From contig JQKK01000013.1 in the NCBI GenBank assembly GCA_000746015.1, positions 1 to 64,000 on the forward strand: a DNA stretch of 64,000 bases, read 5' to 3'. Shown in pieces: positions 63,887-64,000 of this stretch. How positions within the stretch are numbered: position 1 is the stretch's first letter; each line of letters begins with the position of its first letter. Under the pieces are notes generated by a model. It saw only the letters and a program-made list of their open reading frames with translations, made no database searches and was not told where the DNA came from. The DNA is from Lachnospiraceae bacterium MA2020. GTDB lineage: Bacteria; Bacillota; Clostridia; Lachnospirales; Lachnospiraceae. The translations under genes were made by a program, and so were the position numbers.

Positions 63887-64000
63887 TTATCGATTCTTTC
63901 TGAATACTGTAAAAAGTGTTGTTGAAACAGCTGTTGCTGCGATGCAGCAGATAACTGCTTCGATAGCTCCCTGTACGCCTACAAAAGCTACAACGAAAGC
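63887..64000 (-). CDS. C-terminal end of a minus-strand membrane protein (partial)
   Basis: The last 37 codons of a gene that continues beyond the window. The product ends in a hydrophobic membrane helix rich in Ala, Val and Ile, closing with TLFTVFRKNR and a stop at 63887-63889. The composition fits the final helix of a transporter subunit, perhaps an ECF-type permease, but too little is present to name it. Confidence 0.55.
   Translation of the reverse strand, partial: AFVVAFVGVQGAIEAVICCIAATAVSTTLFTVFRKNR

Noticed and set aside
1-64000. CRISPR array or prophage
   Set aside because: No regularly spaced repeats of 25-40 bp, no cas genes and no phage structural or integrase genes were seen.

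Overview
The window looks like a chromosomal segment of a flagellated, Gram-positive Lachnospiraceae anaerobe (Butyrivibrio / Pseudobutyrivibrio / Roseburia type). The basis is a moderately AT-rich composition, strong AGGAGG-type ribosome binding sites, Firmicutes gene orders (mbl-flgF-flgG; cdaA-cdaR-glmM), Lachnospiraceae-type HPr, and carbohydrate genes for starch and pectin. The genus is an inference; no rRNA is present.

Layout. 1-2071: an IS1182-type insertion sequence with terminal repeats, inserted about 100 bp upstream of a large secreted protein (2172-4409). 4410-5290: a terminator, then about 460 nt of non-coding but strongly structured DNA with its own promoter and terminator, and then the promoter/operator of a maltodextrin operon. 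5291-11487: solute-binding lipoprotein, two permeases, MalQ and a LacI regulator, followed by a CYTH protein. 11488-11851: a small hairpin transcript and tRNA-Gly(CCC). 11852-22177: glycosyltransferase, uvrA, mbl/mreB with flagellar rod genes, recD2, comFC and a flagellar YvyF-like protein. 22200-27726: two unknown membrane proteins, then cdaA-cdaR-glmM (cyclic di-AMP and cell wall precursor) and ptsH (HPr) behind a structured leader.

27772-42070 is a large cell-surface polysaccharide locus: nucleotide-sugar enzymes (RfbD, Fcl), membrane proteins, initiating sugar transferase, four further glycosyltransferases, Wzx flippase and two O-antigen ligase/polymerase-like proteins. A 173-bp four-way-junction element sits between rfbD and fcl. 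42219-46391 is an aspartate-family amino-acid operon (ACT regulator, hom, apgM, lysC); lysC carries an internal ribosome binding site and start as in Bacillus aspartokinase II. 46451-49653 holds miscellaneous genes: two minus-strand membrane proteins, an acetyltransferase, a Nif11-like small protein and an FRG-domain protein.

The most unusual region is 49700-56100. A LytTR response regulator and a GHKL histidine kinase precede five small proteins without signal peptides, one of them FlxA-like. Two transcription units in this cluster start from near-identical promoters that combine a 21-bp-spaced direct repeat (a third copy precedes the regulator gene itself) with a sigma-28-like motif and a shared untranslated GGCARGGAAGCC element. 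Four of the five proteins end in a related six-residue tail, [ST][IV]D[YIV][KRS][AILV]. I propose an uncharacterised, motility-co-regulated set of exported or surface proteins with a C-terminal sorting tag.

56418-64000: a predicted nuclease-fold protein with a heptad-repeat tail, sbcD-sbcC, a histidine phosphatase (minus), a secreted pectate lyase with a ricin-type lectin domain, and the 3' end of a minus-strand membrane protein gene.
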